From: Aphrophora alni
Lineage: Eukaryota > Arthropoda > Insecta > Hemiptera > Aphrophoridae
Assembly: GCA_963513935.1 (NCBI GenBank)
Contig: OY740774.1
Location: 86,811,385-86,875,384, forward strand
DNA: 64,000 nucleotides
Direction of reading: 5' to 3'
The first letter of the stretch is position 1. Every line of letters begins with the position of its first letter. A program made the position numbers and the translations under genes. A model generated the notes under the pieces. That model was not told the origin of the DNA, did not search any database, and worked only from the letters and a program-made list of their open reading frames with translations. This document shows, in pieces, positions 1 to 13,434 of the stretch.

Positions 1-3000
1 GCTTAACAATTAGATGGATTATAATTAATCCAAAAAAAAAAGATTATATGCCCTTAAATGTAAAATTTACAAAAATTAAAAAAAAGATGAAAAGATACTG
101 ATTTTTTATTCCCCCCCCCTTTTAACTTTATGAAATGATAGCTTTCTAAAACAGTTACATAATATTACTTATTTTATAAATTACTTAAATGCTATATTGG
201 CCAATAAATATATATATATTTTAGATAAAGAATTTATTATAAAAAAGAGAAGTTTATTTAAAAAGAAAATTTTGAATATTAAGTTTTATTAATTGACGTC
301 AATTATTTTAATTTAGACAATAACCTCTGGGAGGCTGTTAGGACCGAAAGTTTGCATGCAGGCTCCACCCAATAATTTTTTATATATTTTATAATTAATT
401 ACACAAGTCTACATCTAAAAGATAGTTTTTTTTTTTGAAAACATATTCGCTGAAATAGATTTAGGCACATATACAATATGAGTTTAATTAGAGTTCTATA
501 AAGTTAGTTTTTTTTGTAACATCACTTTTGTGCACGTGAAACTCTGAATCTATGTTGAAACAAAACGTGTTTTGTTAACAGGGCGAAACGTGTTCAGATC
601 TTTAGCCGTGTTTCTTCTACCAGCATATTAGCTATGGCAAAAAACATGTTTTTTAGCGTCTTGTACAAAATCAGACATGTTTTAGCATTAATGTTCATTA
701 TTAAAGAAAATATCTGGTTTTTTGTCAAAATCAAAGAAAATTGATGGTATAACAGAAATTCGTTAAGATGGTACTTAAAAGCTTCTTAGATTATTATAAA
801 TCTATTTATATATATTTTAATTTTGTTTGAAACAAAGCTTGTATAAGACTTGCAAGGTCTGCAAAGTCTGTAAAACGAAATTTTCTGATTTAGAACAGAT
901 TTCTCCAATTGTTTTATATTTGACATTTTCAATAAGATATTTTAATCATTCAAAGTTCAACATTAGTTTGCACTTATTTCACATAATTGTTCAAAACTCA
1001 AAATGTGCCTTTACAAGGTTTTGTAAAGTATGTTTTTTAAAAGTAAATTTTTATAATCACTCAGTTTCAAAAGAACATTGAATATTAAACAAAACATGAA
1101 ATACATATTTTAAAAATACATGATAATTAATAAATTGTTTTAAAGCATTAACAAAAATTTAATATATGATAAAATCTGTACCTGGAAAATCCTGTCGCAG
1201 TTCACGTAAGCTTGTGCCGTGAAAACGAAAATTTACTAAACATTATAGAACTAAAACGCACAAAACTTGTAGATTAACATTGCCAAAAAACTAGGGTTGA
1301 AATTTTGAAGTCCAAAAAAGAAATTTTTCTCTAACGTAGCTGAATATGGATGTCAGACATTGTGTGACTACAGGTAGACTAGATAAAGGTTTTAGATCGG
1401 CTCGCTAACCAGCCGTTGTACTCTGTACTTAGATAGAGACGGAAGATAAGAGGCACGGCGAGTGGACTGCCGATAACAAAATGCAGATTTATTTTATGAA
1501 TGCTACATGACTTCGATTAAATATCCTTTTCACTGTTGGTAAACTGCATTGTGTCATGAAATTATACGATACGAATATAAATATCTTTCAGAGTAAACCT
1601 TGTTTATATTAAGAAAGCAATAATAATTACAATAATTAAGAATAATAAATAAAGTTGTTACGAAAGTTAAACCTTAATAGGATTCTAAAGAATACTGTTT
1701 TACTTTAATAGACACAAAAATATTAGCTTTAAACATCCGTTTCATTTAAGGTTAGGAAACTATATTTTGTGAACTCAACAGGCAGATAAAATTTGTATAC
1801 CATACTATTTTTCAGTGTCTATTTAGTTCTTGATTTAGCAAATTAAATCTGTTACACAAATTATTTATTTTAAGTTTAATACTGCATTAGTGTTTACACT
1901 TCCTATGCCTAATGAAATGTTTAACTTAATTCAACAAAAAAAATCGCCTAAAGAATATGCATCACAAAATAAATTTTCTAAAATTTAAGCACCTATATAT
2001 AACTCCTAAATGATTGGGTTTATAAAAAAAATACAAATAAAGGTTTATAACTTTGTAACTTTGTTTATAATTAGAAAACATCATAAAATATAGGGGGTTC
2101 CATAAGATATTTTAATGTTGGCTGCCATATTAGTCTAAGGAGTCCATTTTTGTAAATTTGAAAATAAGAATTTTTAATTACCATGAAAAATAATGATGGT
2201 TGTTCCATCATTAAATTCCAATTTAAAGTTGTTCGATAGATCAATAATTTACGAGATACCAATGGTGGCAAAGATAAAATGATAAGCCAATATATTATAA
2301 ATAATTGGTCAAGCATCTGGAACAGTATAAAGTATGTAGACCAGAATGAAGATGACAGAAACATTTCTATGAAATGGGATTTGATTAAAAAAAAAAGAAT
2401 GAAACCGAATAGAAAGTTTCCAGTGTTTGTATTTCAAAACAGATTCATTTAAATGGAAAACAAACTCTAAACAGTATTGAAATCTGGATTCGTTTAGAGT
2501 TCAACAGTACATGTAGCCTACATCTATAGTAAGGGTTTTGTGATTGATAGGGTACATAAGAGTACGCTGCAGTTAGTTTTTATCAATTCACTTTTGTGTA
2601 GGCTAGATTGAAAAGACGCCTAAACTTTTATTTAGATTTTATAAATCTATATTTGTATTCAATTTGTGACAATATAATGTTACTTTTCATATTATTATAA
2701 TCCTGATTGAATAAAAACAGTTTTCTTTTACAATCATAATTTATCACTAACGCATATTTACAATCTGTCTTTTTTTGTAAGAAAAAAGTAAATATTATGA
2801 TACTATACAAGTGTTGGCATGATATGATCACCTGCATTCAGATGATTTCTGTACAGTAAACATTATATTTTGCTAAAATCATAGAGTCTATAACTCAGTA
2901 TTATTTATATCTAATTACCGAATGAGGGAGTCTGAAGTATTTGAGGCAATTCACTACTCCAGGAGTGTCCTTAAACTCCCGAGCAATACGAGTGTGCCTG

Positions 3001-4884
3001 CACTTATACTTTTCTCAAAATCGTTTGACATTCTTGATAGTGAGAATCTACAGGTAGGCAACGTATTGTTTAAAATTATGTCAAAATATCCCTCTCATTT
3101 TGAACGTTCGTTTTACTTGTTCTTTTTCACCTTTTCAATCAGTGTTGTTTATTTAATTGGTTTTAAATTTTCTTACATAATGTTCCTAAAAGTGTAAATT
3201 TTCGTTCGTGTATTAAATCGTTCTTGTAGAAACTTTGATACGAAAGTTGAAAAATATAATTCAATTTACAGTATGTGTGGTATTAAAGTAACCTTTCAAG
3301 ATTTCTTCACGCTCATATCCATGTTGCCACTAGGGATGGAGTAGGACTGGAGAATGGAGTGCTGTATTATTTAAAAACAGATGTTTGACAATGAATACAC
3401 CTGACAAGAAAATCCAAATAATTGAAAGAAAGAGACATTTACAACCGTCAATGCTTATAATTGTCCAACATATTGGTTTTGACGTTAGGTGAATCATAAT
3501 CTTCAAGAAAAGTTAACCGAAATTTCATAAACAATATTCATTTTCATCCATTTCTAAACAAGTATTGAAATTCATAATACCTTCCTTAAAATGTAGTAAT
3601 TACTTGATAATATATAACATTAATAGATGTACCAAGGCTATAAATCAACTTTATAAGTACAAAATATGATTGTTTTTATAGCAGTGTGAATAATTGAATT
3701 TATGTTTAAAAACAAATTTACAGGACACACTTTCGTGTCAACGAAAACCGTTCCTGCCTAAAAATTTATTTCTCAGTTTGATCAACAATTACAAACAAAA
3801 GTTTTGTTAGTGTAGTACGAATCGTAAACCCCCTAAAGTGTTGTAGAGATTTGTATCCCAAATCAAGTTTGTTACATTCTTCGTCCTTTTGTCCTTGTTT
3901 TGTTGCAGTCTGGTGTTTCATTTAAATATATAAGCAACACAGTTTACAAGTAGTCACAACTCTTCGGTGTGTTATAGCCTGTTAAGCCATTGTACTTTTA
4001 TTTCTTCATAGAGTTCTATTACTGTTTATTTCTATTACAGCCTAATTTCACTAACTTGAACACTTATACCTGTTTTTATTTCCTTTGTGAAAAATGTAGT
4101 AATTACTAAAAAAAAACAACATAACTTAATGAAAAATTTTATCGTGCACTTATTTCACCTCTGTAAATCGAATTATGTAAAATGCATATTCCTATAACTC
4201 AAAAAGCATCTATATTGTTCAAATTAAAAACAAACCACTCCTCTAAATAGTTAGTTCAGTGAAGAAGATTTTTATTATTTAAATTTTAGTAACTGAAGTG
4301 TTACAACAATAAAATAATAATAATATCAAATTCTCGTAAATATTACACAACCTCAACATGTATCTTCCAAACAAATAACATATGATGCGCAAAACTCTAA
4401 GCCCTTTCAACAGCACCATTTTCAATTTCTTTTCACTCTAATGGAACTGATAATAGTTAATGTACCTTTCTTAGAATGAACAAAACGAAATATAAATAAA
4501 ACCAACAAGTGTATTCCGTAGATCATTCGAGTTGCATTTATAGAACAAACAAACACAATCCAGTCTGTTTATAAAAAATAAGAAAAAAAATAGACAAATA
4601 GGGTGCCACCAACTCTCCATCAGTCAACATAACAAAAGTTTTATACTAAAAATGCATGTGAATTTGTGTTGATATTTTAAAATTAATTAAATGACATATT
4701 GAATTTTTGCTACAAAACTTTTTCGCACTTGGTATTTCAAAAGTAAACTCGTGTACATTAAAAGTAAAACTCGCTTCAAAAGTAAGGAGATAATTGTTAG
4801 CTTATATCAAACGTCTTTATCATTCAACTCCTAAAGGTAAACAATATTTGCACCTTTAAACAAAGCACTTCGATTATTGTTCTT
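1..4884. other. AT-rich non-coding region
   Basis: I see no recognisable gene, RNA gene or intact mobile element here. The sequence is AT-rich with many homopolymer runs (for example a C run at 111-118). Reading frames of 69-97 codons occur on both strands but have the low-complexity composition of chance frames. A weak transposase-like or exon-like stretch at 2922-3060 is treated as a finding. The interval ends at a short direct repeat that flanks a truncated LINE. Confidence 0.6.
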
Positions 4885-5220
4885 GTTGACGACTTGGCTT
4901 ACTTGACTCATTTCCTTTTATCTCCTATTGGAGCATAGGGCGTCCAGAAGAGCTCTCCATCTCTCCCTGTCTCCAGCAAGTGCCTTCCCTTCTCCCCAAG
5001 TCTTATTAACCTCTTTTGCTTCTTTAATAATGGTCCTCTTCCAGGTTTCTCGGGGTCGACCTCTTCTTCTGACACCTTGCGGGTTCCAATCTAGGGCCTC
5101 TTTCTCAATAGTTCCGTCTGGCTTCCTCAGTGTATGTCCTAACCACCTCCACTTCCTCTCTCGAATCTGCAGTGTGACCCGAATTTGACCTGTTTCTCTC
5201 CATAAATCCTCGTTGACGAC
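4885..5220 (-). mobile_element. 5'-truncated non-LTR retrotransposon (RTE-like LINE) with target-site duplication
   Basis: The 318-bp insert (4894-5211) on the minus strand is flanked by a perfect 9-bp direct repeat, GTTGACGAC, at 4885-4893 and 5212-5220. This fits the target-site duplication made when a LINE inserts by target-primed reverse transcription and stops early. The insert starts abruptly inside the reverse transcriptase C-terminal region and runs through the stop codon into a very short 3' tail (AATGAGTCAAGTAAGCCAA). Very short 3' ends with small repeats are common in RTE-type LINEs. The frame is still open, so the insertion is probably not ancient. Clade assignment is from memory of the tail motif only. 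Confidence 0.85.
4918..5211 (-). pseudogene. LINE reverse transcriptase C-terminal fragment
   Basis: The minus-strand frame encodes about 97 residues matching the extreme C terminus of arthropod LINE endonuclease/reverse transcriptases: a KWRWLGHTLRK motif, then an ALDWNPQG motif, then RRRGRPRETW, and finally a DRERWRALLDALCS tail before the stop. The endonuclease and polymerase domains are absent, so the piece cannot act alone. The open frame continues about 10 codons upstream to an ATG at 5241, but that part lies beyond the target-site duplication and belongs to host DNA, so the ATG is not a real start. The family is secure; the exact clade (RTE-like or L2-like) is inferred. Confidence 0.88.
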
Positions 5221-7947
5221 AATGACAGAGATAAAATCCAACGACAGTTTTTAAAACTTTATTCAGTATTTGCAACAATAACGACGGTTAATTCCCTTGC
5301 TTAGTTTTCTTTATAATCATACCGCTTCTGCAGACTTGTAATTTCTACCCTCTATGAAGATAAATCATCTAGCCCTTTCAAAAAGCAATCATTCTAAATC
5401 GAGAAGATATTATGAAATCGTTATTGAAATTAAGAGTTTCAAATATTCGGGTATGCATTAAATATTTTAATACATTTGTAAGATCTAAACTCCAATAATC
5501 TGATTTGAGGACTCTAAAACTTAGAATTCATAGCAGCTCACATCGAATAGAGATCGAAATAAAAGGTGATTGTGCATTCTTCAATACTTGCCCTACTACA
5601 AAGTCAAATTAAAAGAAAGGATATTGGATGTGTAAATAAATGTAAATTTTATGAAATGTATAATCGAACGAACCAACTTTATGCAAAGCATTGAAATTTC
5701 ATCTACAATTTATGAATCAAACGTTAAGCTTTTTCAATGTATAACAATTTAATTTTAAATATCAAATGTTATGTTTAATATTGGAAGAACGCAATATTTT
5801 CTCACTCTCTCTTGGGTTTCACATGTTCATTTGCATATTGTTTCAAACATAAAGTCGCTCTGAATGTTGTCACAAATCCACAGAGACGTGATTCTACGCA
5901 AATTTACAAATCAATTCCTCTGTGACTGGGATAATACAGAATAATTTATTTGATTATGGTCTACAGATTGAAAGAAATTGTGTCATAAATTTACACTTTA
6001 ATTTTATTAAAGATAGAATAACTCAGTTTTAATATTTATGTTGGCAGATCAGGAGGCCGAAGTTGAAAGATATAACGTGAGAACGTAAAGGATGTTCTTA
6101 AAGTGAAGGTGTTCAGAGCATGGAGAATTATTACTCAAGAAAGAAGGTAATGGAGAAAGGTAACAGAGCCCAAGACCAACCCAGGGTTGTAGCATTAGAT
6201 AACTGGATATAGTTTGTTAAAATGGAGTTCATTCCAAACCCGACAGCAGAAGTTAAAACAATTTTGAAATGAGAGTATAAACACATTAAATTTTGCTATT
6301 TTGAAATACAAATCTTGACCCAAAAAATAGTCTTTTTTTTTAAGTGTACTAAATTGTATTTTGTTAAAATTCCTATATAAAAAAAAAGAATTAAATTGTG
6401 CATTTTGAATGTAGAGAAAACATAATGTGTATTAAAAAATTTGTTTAAGTAAATTAAAAATTTTCATAGTTGATGTGTTCATTTTCAAGTATAAAAATGA
6501 TGTATTCATAGTTGTATGTATTCATTTAAAATCACGTGAATTTTTAAAAAGAAAAACTTCTAATTAAAAGAGTCAACAATAAAAATATTGAATCACAATT
6601 CAGCCATAAAAAAAGACAAAAATGTATTATATTTGATGCAGTGACCCGGACTGTGGAAAACAGCTGGTTTTTAGAATATTAATGAAAAGAGAGAAATGGT
6701 TCGTTTAAAAATTTAAATTACCCTTTCATTTGTTTAAATTCATAGATCGGAAAACAAAAGTACAAGTATTTTGTTAAAGAAATTAAACGAAGAAAACTTT
6801 AATATAATTGGATTTAGTCAGTTATGAGGACGATGGAAAAATTGTAACAAATGTTATTTCCATATTGTCCAGATTAACATTTAGCGTGATACTGAAATAG
6901 TTTAGTAGGACACTTGTCATCATTTCAGTTTTTAAAAGTGAATACAAGACGTTTCGAAAGTAATAATCAACTCGCGTTATCAAGTAATAAACCTAGAATT
7001 GAGATATGTGTAAAGGACCAACATAAACTAGAAGGAGGAAATTATCAACAAACAAAAAGTCTGATATTTATCAACAAACGAGACATCTAAAATTGATTTT
7101 TATTTTATATTTAATGGGGAGGGGGTTAAGACAAATATACAGTTTCATTATGTATTGCAGGAAATCCTGAACACATTTATTATACCAAACAAATTGGACT
7201 ATTTGTATACATATTTCGTTATCTAACTGACGGATTTTAATGAAACCGGTGCCAAAGTTTTCTTTCTGAACTAGATTATCGTTACGACATGTGTTAGTTA
7301 TATATACACAAACGTGTAGAACCTCAATAAACTCTAACGAGTGGTTCACAACTTGATCGCTAGATTCCACTACTGGCCGGGCAGGATCAAGGACATCATT
7401 GCATGATACGGGAACTTCAGCATAATTACAGAATTAACAGAATTCCGGCTGATATAATATATTAGCAGGTCGAGTGAGCATAATAATACATGCAGCACAT
7501 TTAGACTGTACATAAGATCACCAGTAAGCTCCCAACTAGTGTTAAATACGTTCATCAAAAGCTGACTTGTAATTTGAGAGTTATTTGGTCCAAGTGTCAA
7601 TTTAAATCTGTTCTCGGAATTGAACCAGAGAAGAGACAGTGAAACATAAATTGCGGACTATGTTTTCATTAAAAAAAAACCCTAAAACTCCCTACTAACC
7701 AAACACTCAGTTACTCATGATTTCCCTTAATCCTAATTTCAATAATATGAAAACACTAATATTAAACAATAACTTTTAACAAAAACCATTCAGTAATGTC
7801 AGAAATGACGCTAATTTGAAACAAGTTTTAAAATATTAACTCTACCCCAAAAAATTGGAACTTTAGTTTTCTAACCTAAAACATTAGATTTGTAAATAAG
7901 TACAAATTTTAATAAAATTCCATCACAAATTTCTAGGGCTATTTCTG

Positions 7948-7949
<2 letters not shown>
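5221..7949. other. AT-rich non-coding region
   Basis: No recognisable gene or element. Two adjoining minus-strand frames (7071-7370 and 7370-7600, 99 and 76 codons) match no family I know and have no coding-like composition. They are probably chance. Confidence 0.55.

Positions 7950-7996
<47 letters not shown>
7950..7996. repeat. (TA)n microsatellite
   Basis: An uninterrupted TA dinucleotide run of about 47 bp. Pure length suggests it is length-polymorphic. No adjoining element boundary is evident. Confidence 0.97.
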
Positions 7997-7998
<2 letters not shown>

Positions 7999-8646
7999 TC
8001 AGATATTAAATTAGTAATTTAGAGCGCAATAATTGAACCTTACTACAAACAATATAATACTATGTCACTTTACCACCGCAATGGTATAATTTCCAACCCT
8101 TATTCTGATTCACATCCTCAGATTATACGTTAATCGCCTTACTGAGTCTGGGCAGTGAAACTATCACGTGATATTCCAACTTGATTGGTTTTATTCATAA
8201 ATTGTTACTTGCATTGTGATTAGGTTATATATTTGTGAATATAACTAAATATGAAAAATCGAAGTTTTTATATTAAAATTTATAATGACGGATTATTTAC
8301 GATATAGGTCTAATCCGTATATGGATGGATGGTTTAATCGAATATTTTCCATTATTTGTATATATAACTAAAATAGGAAGTTTCTAAAGTATAAATCGAC
8401 CTCCTTTGTCCAGTGATAAACTTAGAGCATATTAGTAAATAACAACAAAATAGCGTAATTAGAAATATTACTAGCCTATTTTTGTGATTTTCTCATTTTT
8501 TTTTCTAGGTTTAACAGTCGATAACGAAAGGTGATTTATAATATCGAAACGCCTTGTATATATGTATATATGTCGTTTATAAACATAAATTGTCCCAAGT
8601 GTCTAATTAGACTGCTCTAATAACATGATATTTTGTACTTTCTCGC

Positions 8647-8647
<1 letters not shown>

Positions 8648-8696
<49 letters not shown>
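8648..8696. repeat. (TA)n microsatellite
   Basis: An uninterrupted TA run of about 49 bp, the second within 0.7 kb. About 80 bp upstream (8505-8580) is a stretch with a GATAACGAAAGGTG...ATCGAAACG layout followed by short TA repeats, which resembles retroelement 3' ends in arthropods, so the TA run may have grown from an element tail. Confidence 0.97.
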
Positions 8697-8701
<5 letters not shown>

Positions 8702-9154
8702 TGGTTCGGGTGTTATTGATCAAAAATTTTATAAAATTCCATAGAACCGTTATGAAAAACGATATTTCTCGTAACTAATTGTACTGTTTAAATTTTGGTG
8801 AAAATAGAAAGATAATTTATCAAATTGAGTATGTGAAAAGGCACATAGAATTACAAATAAATTGATATGAACAGGAATAATTGGAAAAAAATTAAAACAA
8901 GCTCACGACATTAAATTCCTAATCTGAACCAAATACAATTCAAGCGTAGACCAAGTTTATAGCAGATGCTTTGGTTTTAATTAAATATATAAAGTTAGTA
9001 CAAAATACAAACAATTAGATAGTATAAATCAACTTGTCTTCAATAAGAATAGCATGTGATAATTTTAAACTCAATACAGTAAGTTCTTGATACTTTTATT
9101 ATCAGAAATAAAAAACCAATATTATAGTTTTACAATAATTTTATTTACTTTGGT

Positions 9155-9590
9155 ACAATTGTTTCGCTGTTGAAAAAGATTATGCTACAAGAAAAGGTAC
9201 TAGTGGAAAATTGAAAGAGTTGGTAGAGGGGGAAGGACCAATCCCAAGTAACGGTACAGGAAATAAAAGACTTAGGAATGTTTGTTCAAACAATAGGCTT
9301 GTGCAATGGCGATGATTTGAGAAGAATTGTATCATTTAAATTACAATTTAGAATTTGTTTTAATAATTTAGAAATTAACAGAAATGTATTTAAAATCAAA
9401 ATTATAATGTATCTAATCTTTTCTTCCATGTACTGTTCTTTGTCATTGACTATTGTCCCTCCACCAACTCTTTCTATCCCCAACTACCAACTTTTCTTGT
9501 AGTATAACCTTTTAAATGTTAGATGTTTGTTTTCTATGTAGTTGTCTGATGATCCATAACAGCGAAACAATTATTCCAGATGATGTAACA
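9155..9590. repeat. Fold-back (inverted) repeat element
   Basis: The left arm (about 9155-9255) and the reverse complement of the right arm (about 9440-9590) share, in the same order, ATTGTTTCGCTGTT, an AAGRTTATRCTACAAGAAAAG motif and a GAAAGAGTTGGTRGAGGG motif. The right arm carries about 45 extra bases after the first motif. The 180-bp centre is AT-rich with no coding signal. It may be a non-autonomous fold-back/MITE-like element or two oppositely oriented copies of one short repeat. No target duplication was identified. Confidence 0.7.
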
Positions 9591-9829
9591 CTAGACAACT
9601 GTTAACGTGCTGGACAGAGAGAGACAAAAAGTGGGTCTTGAAATAAGTGAAAATAAGATGGAATATACGAAAATGCCATCATATGAAGTGCGGATACGAT
9701 TTGGAAACTTTTTAATTTAGAAGTTTATATAACTTTGCTTAGTTTGGATGTAAATTTAAAAAAATAAGATTCGAAATAAATCTAAAAGAGGATTATTGTT
9801 GGAATCATAGCGTATAATGCCAACATAAA

Positions 9830-10230
9830 ACTGATGAAGTCAAAGCTGCTCACCCAACAACTAAACTGGAAATTTATATGACCCTTATTAGGCCGATGGT
9901 GATATATGGAGCTGAGACATGAACACTTTCAAAATGATGATCTCAATGCGTTTTGAACACAAATAATACGAAAAACCAATTGAACAGTGTTTGGCTGTAG
10001 AGAGAGGAGAACACTGAGAAATGTGGAAATAAACAGTATGCTGGCAGTGAGGACATCGTCAAGGCGAGGTGGTTGAGTTGGTGGGGATATGTGGAGAGAA
10101 TACGAACAGAGAGGTTTTGTTAGGAAGAATGGATGGGATGAGGAAGAGAAAGAGATGGATAAGGGGGTTTGGAGCGAGGATTGAGTACTCTATTTTGGAT
10201 GTGCGGAATTGACAGAGAAAGGCTGAGGAG
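9830..10230 (+). pseudogene. Decayed LINE reverse transcriptase, C-terminal region
   Basis: Read in pieces across frames, the plus strand gives the end of a LINE reverse transcriptase. From about 9855 one frame reads TTKLEIYMTLIRPMVIYGAE, followed by a stop where tryptophan of the usual ETWT is expected, then TLSK. Further on, other frames give an ILRK-like helix (about 9970), a WRxxxN/EI-like stretch (about 10010) and an RWxGxVERM-like stretch (about 10075-10100). Stops and frameshifts make it non-functional. It belongs to the same broad LINE group as the fragment at 4918-5211 but is much older and lies on the opposite strand. No tail or target duplication was found. Confidence 0.75.
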
Positions 10231-10984
10231 AGCAGAAACTGTTGATATAAAAACTGTATGATATATAAACTGTATATAGGCTATATGTCCCCTTAGATGC
10301 CAGCATCTCACTCCTCCACATCTTTACATTTAGTTATATCTGAAAAGTGTGTTATTTTCAAACAAACCCCGAACAATGAAAGATAAATTTTAAGCCTAAA
10401 TAAACAAATATTAAGTCGAGTGCTAATGACATGTGTCGTCCATACAGATTGATGAATATCACTTTCATCATCTATTTTAAAAGTAAATCAAATATTTGTC
10501 ACTTTTATAAAGATTATATTGCATAAACATTACAAAAACGTTTTTGTTGATAAAATTCCAACCACGACTAAATGTAATTACAACAGACTGTAGACCTTAC
10601 ATGACGTCGCAGGGATAACCCCAGTAATCCAAAGACTTTATAAACCTAATACGTTATTAAATGAAAGGTATCCACTGCGCATAATAATATCTGATAGATT
10701 TATCCTGCCTCGTAGAGGACTTATATCTGGTCGGGGATAATAGTAAATCCGTTATTAAAATATGTTGAAAGTGATTACATGTTTGGGATTACAAATTAAA
10801 ACTGCTAACCAAATTAAGATTGATACCAATTATTGGAGACAGAACTCGCAAGAAAACTATTGTCTTTTATAGTAATAAAATTGGAAATAATAGTAGTGAG
10901 GTAAAAATATAAAATTTTAAATGACAAAAAGAAAATGAAAACCTTATGAAATGAAAGTCTAATTTAAATTCCTTGCTGTTTTAA

Positions 10985-11235
10985 AGGTGAAAAACTTGCC
11001 GGGAATCATCGCCATATACAAAAAATAGTGGGGGAAGGAAAGTTTATAAAATAAAGAAGCATGTTTCTGGAATACGTTTCTGTAGCGTTAGAAGAAAACA
11101 AGAGTTGGTCAAGACAGATATTATAGAAAACACGAAACAGAGGGATCTAACCCACGATTAAATTAAAAAGTTTCCAGCAAGGCAATGTTGGGATTGTTAA
11201 GTTCGAGCGCACTATAATTGGGCCCCTGAGATGTC
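10985..11235 (+). repeat. Dispersed repeat R1, copy A
   Basis: Full-length-looking copy of the R1 family. The 5' part carries a GAAAAACTTGCCGG..TCATCGCC block, the core is GAAAACAAGAGTTGGTCAAG, then a GAGGGATCTAACCCACGA block, and the end is CCCCTGAGATG. R1 has no reading frame and no evident terminal inverted repeats. Class unknown (SINE-like or MITE-like). Confidence 0.65.
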
Positions 11236-11679
11236 CAAATTCTTAAAACGTCTTTTTTTCCGCCATAAAAAATAAAATTATTTGTCGATATCGTTTCAAA
11301 TTCACCAATAGACCTATTTTGAAATTTACGAAATTATTTAAAAATTTTTAATATTGACGATTTTATAATCCAAAAGATATTTGAATTTAGTTATCTTAAA
11401 AAATTATATAAATTGCAACAAGTTCCAATAAAGTAAGGAGTGAACTATGTCCTTTATAATGGGAGCTGTCCTCTGGGGCTTAATTTTTGTGAATGTGGTG
11501 GTGCGGCAATCCCAACGGCACTAGCTAGATCTACACCTTTTTCCATGTACTGTTGGGTTCCATCACTTTCTTTCATCTTTCCTAAGAAGTTTGCTTCTTC
11601 TCTGCTTGCCAGATGCTATTTTCTGAGTATTCGACGGATAGGAGTCTTTATTAGGGTTAGAAAATAGCAAGTGTTCTTG

Positions 11680-11970
11680 CAATTTTATGCCAGAATCTGT
11701 CCGTCTGTCTCTCTGTAAGTGACAATACATCATATATATTTCAAACTGTGCAATTATATTCCTTGTATTTTCCCACATATAGGAAAAAAATAGCGGTAAC
11801 AAAAAGAAATGACCTTGGGGTAGTAAGAGGCAAAAACTATCGAGTTGAAAAATTCATATATTATGTGTGAGGTATGAAAAAAACTAAAAGTCATTGTGAT
11901 TACAAATATGTATGTTCATTTGACGAAAAAATTAATATGTTAGCGATAAGCCAAATTAAAAGTGTCATAT
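11680..11970 (+). repeat. Diverged direct repeat, left copy
   Basis: Shares an ordered set of blocks with 12595-12885: a GTCTGTCT/CTGTAAGT start, ATATATTTCAAACT, TTGTATTTTCCCA..ATAGGAAAAA, a TGTGTGAGGTAT/TGTGTAGGGTAAT block, and ATATGTATGTT..TTTGACGAA. Both copies lie in the same orientation 0.9 kb apart, so they are either two insertions of one element or a local duplication. No coding capacity. Confidence 0.75.
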
Positions 11971-12594
11971 ATCACGCCCCCCCCCCCTAACTTGACACTC
12001 CGCGACCCACAAATCTTTAAAATCCATACGTGGATTTGATATTAAATTTCAATGAGAAATCATATATTATAGTTGTTGAATATTACGAATACAACTTAAT
12101 CTCACTACATAGTGAGAAAATCGTAGCGTATATGTTTCTAAAAGAAGTTTTTGTGAGACAAAGAATTCAATAGCCATTAAAAGATTTATTTAATTTTCAT
12201 TTATTTCTCTTTATTATGGTGAGTAGGTAAATCTATATGTTCAAAACACTAAGTACAGTACCCTAAACTAGTAACTATAACATTAACACTAGTCCTACTA
12301 ACTTTAAAACACTAAAAGACATGATCGCTTCTTATGAAGTGACTTGAAGGACCACCAGAACAGTAATGACAAGGATGGGGTGGGTGAGGTGGGACGGATG
12401 GTCAGGAGAAATGTACCCGAGTTATTGTATTGCATGATGACTCATCTCCAATCAGCTCCAAGTATTCATTTCCTGGTAACGTAACTCCAACCCTAAACAT
12501 TGGACCTTCTGCGCTTTCTTCGCACATATCTATATGTGCCCTTTATTCGCTGTGCGCTTTTTTCGCATAATCAAACCAAGGACCCTTATAATTC

Positions 12595-12885
12595 CATATG
12601 CATTACCGTCTGTCTGCAAGTCGCAACCCGTCTACACAGACTAAACTATAAATCCTATATATTTCAAACTTTGTATTCATATGCTTTGTATTTTCCCAAA
12701 AATAGGAAAAATATAGTGGTAAAAAATACCATAAAGGGTAAAAGTTATTAAGTTAAACATTTTTATTTTTGGAAATATAATGTGTAGGGTAATCAATTAA
12801 AACTAGAAGTTAATCTAATTACGAATATGTATGTTTCTTTGACGAAGAAATTGATATTTTGGCGCTAGGCCGCGTATAAAAGGTT
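12595..12885 (+). repeat. Diverged direct repeat, right copy
   Basis: Partner of 11680-11970. This copy reads on into GACGAAGAAATTGATATTTTGG then GCGCTAGGCCGCG, where the left copy has a diverged equivalent (GCGATAAGCC). The frame at 12500-12751 overlaps it and is not a gene. Confidence 0.75.
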
Positions 12886-13434
12886 TTGAACTTTTTTAAA
12901 AATAATTGTTCTTATATGTATATGGACCCTATGTCGTGTGGTTTCAGGTTAGCTTACTATTGATCCTTTTATTACACGATCTTTACTTTTTTTAAAAATA
13001 AAGACAAGAGATTTTTCCTTTTAAATAAAAATAAAAGTAATAAAATAAGTTAACACATTTTCAAAATTAGTTGTATTTTAAATATTTAAAATTTAAAATT
13101 TAAAATGACTCACACTTTCAAAATTTGTTGATCTTTAAAATGTTATCAAATCTAAAAAGTTTGGATCAAACATATCGTAACAGGTTTTAAAATGGAAGCT
13201 TATTCTCGTCAAATTTACAAAAAGTTGAACGGAAGATCTTGCATCATCTGTGAAAGTTCACCATAAACTTTCTTTTCATTGCATTCTTAAAATGACCTAA
13301 ATATAAAATGTATTAACTGGAACGGTCAAGATTAAAACAACTTGTTTAAAAATATAATTATTAGCTTTCAGATCAGAATGGATAATCTTGTCTGAACCTA
13401 TGCGCTTGAAATACTATTAACCTATTGGCATTAA

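Noticed and set aside
7071..7600. Two abutting minus-strand frames as a two-gene unit
   Set aside because: No family match and AT-driven composition. Abutting frames mean little in a eukaryotic, AT-rich sequence.
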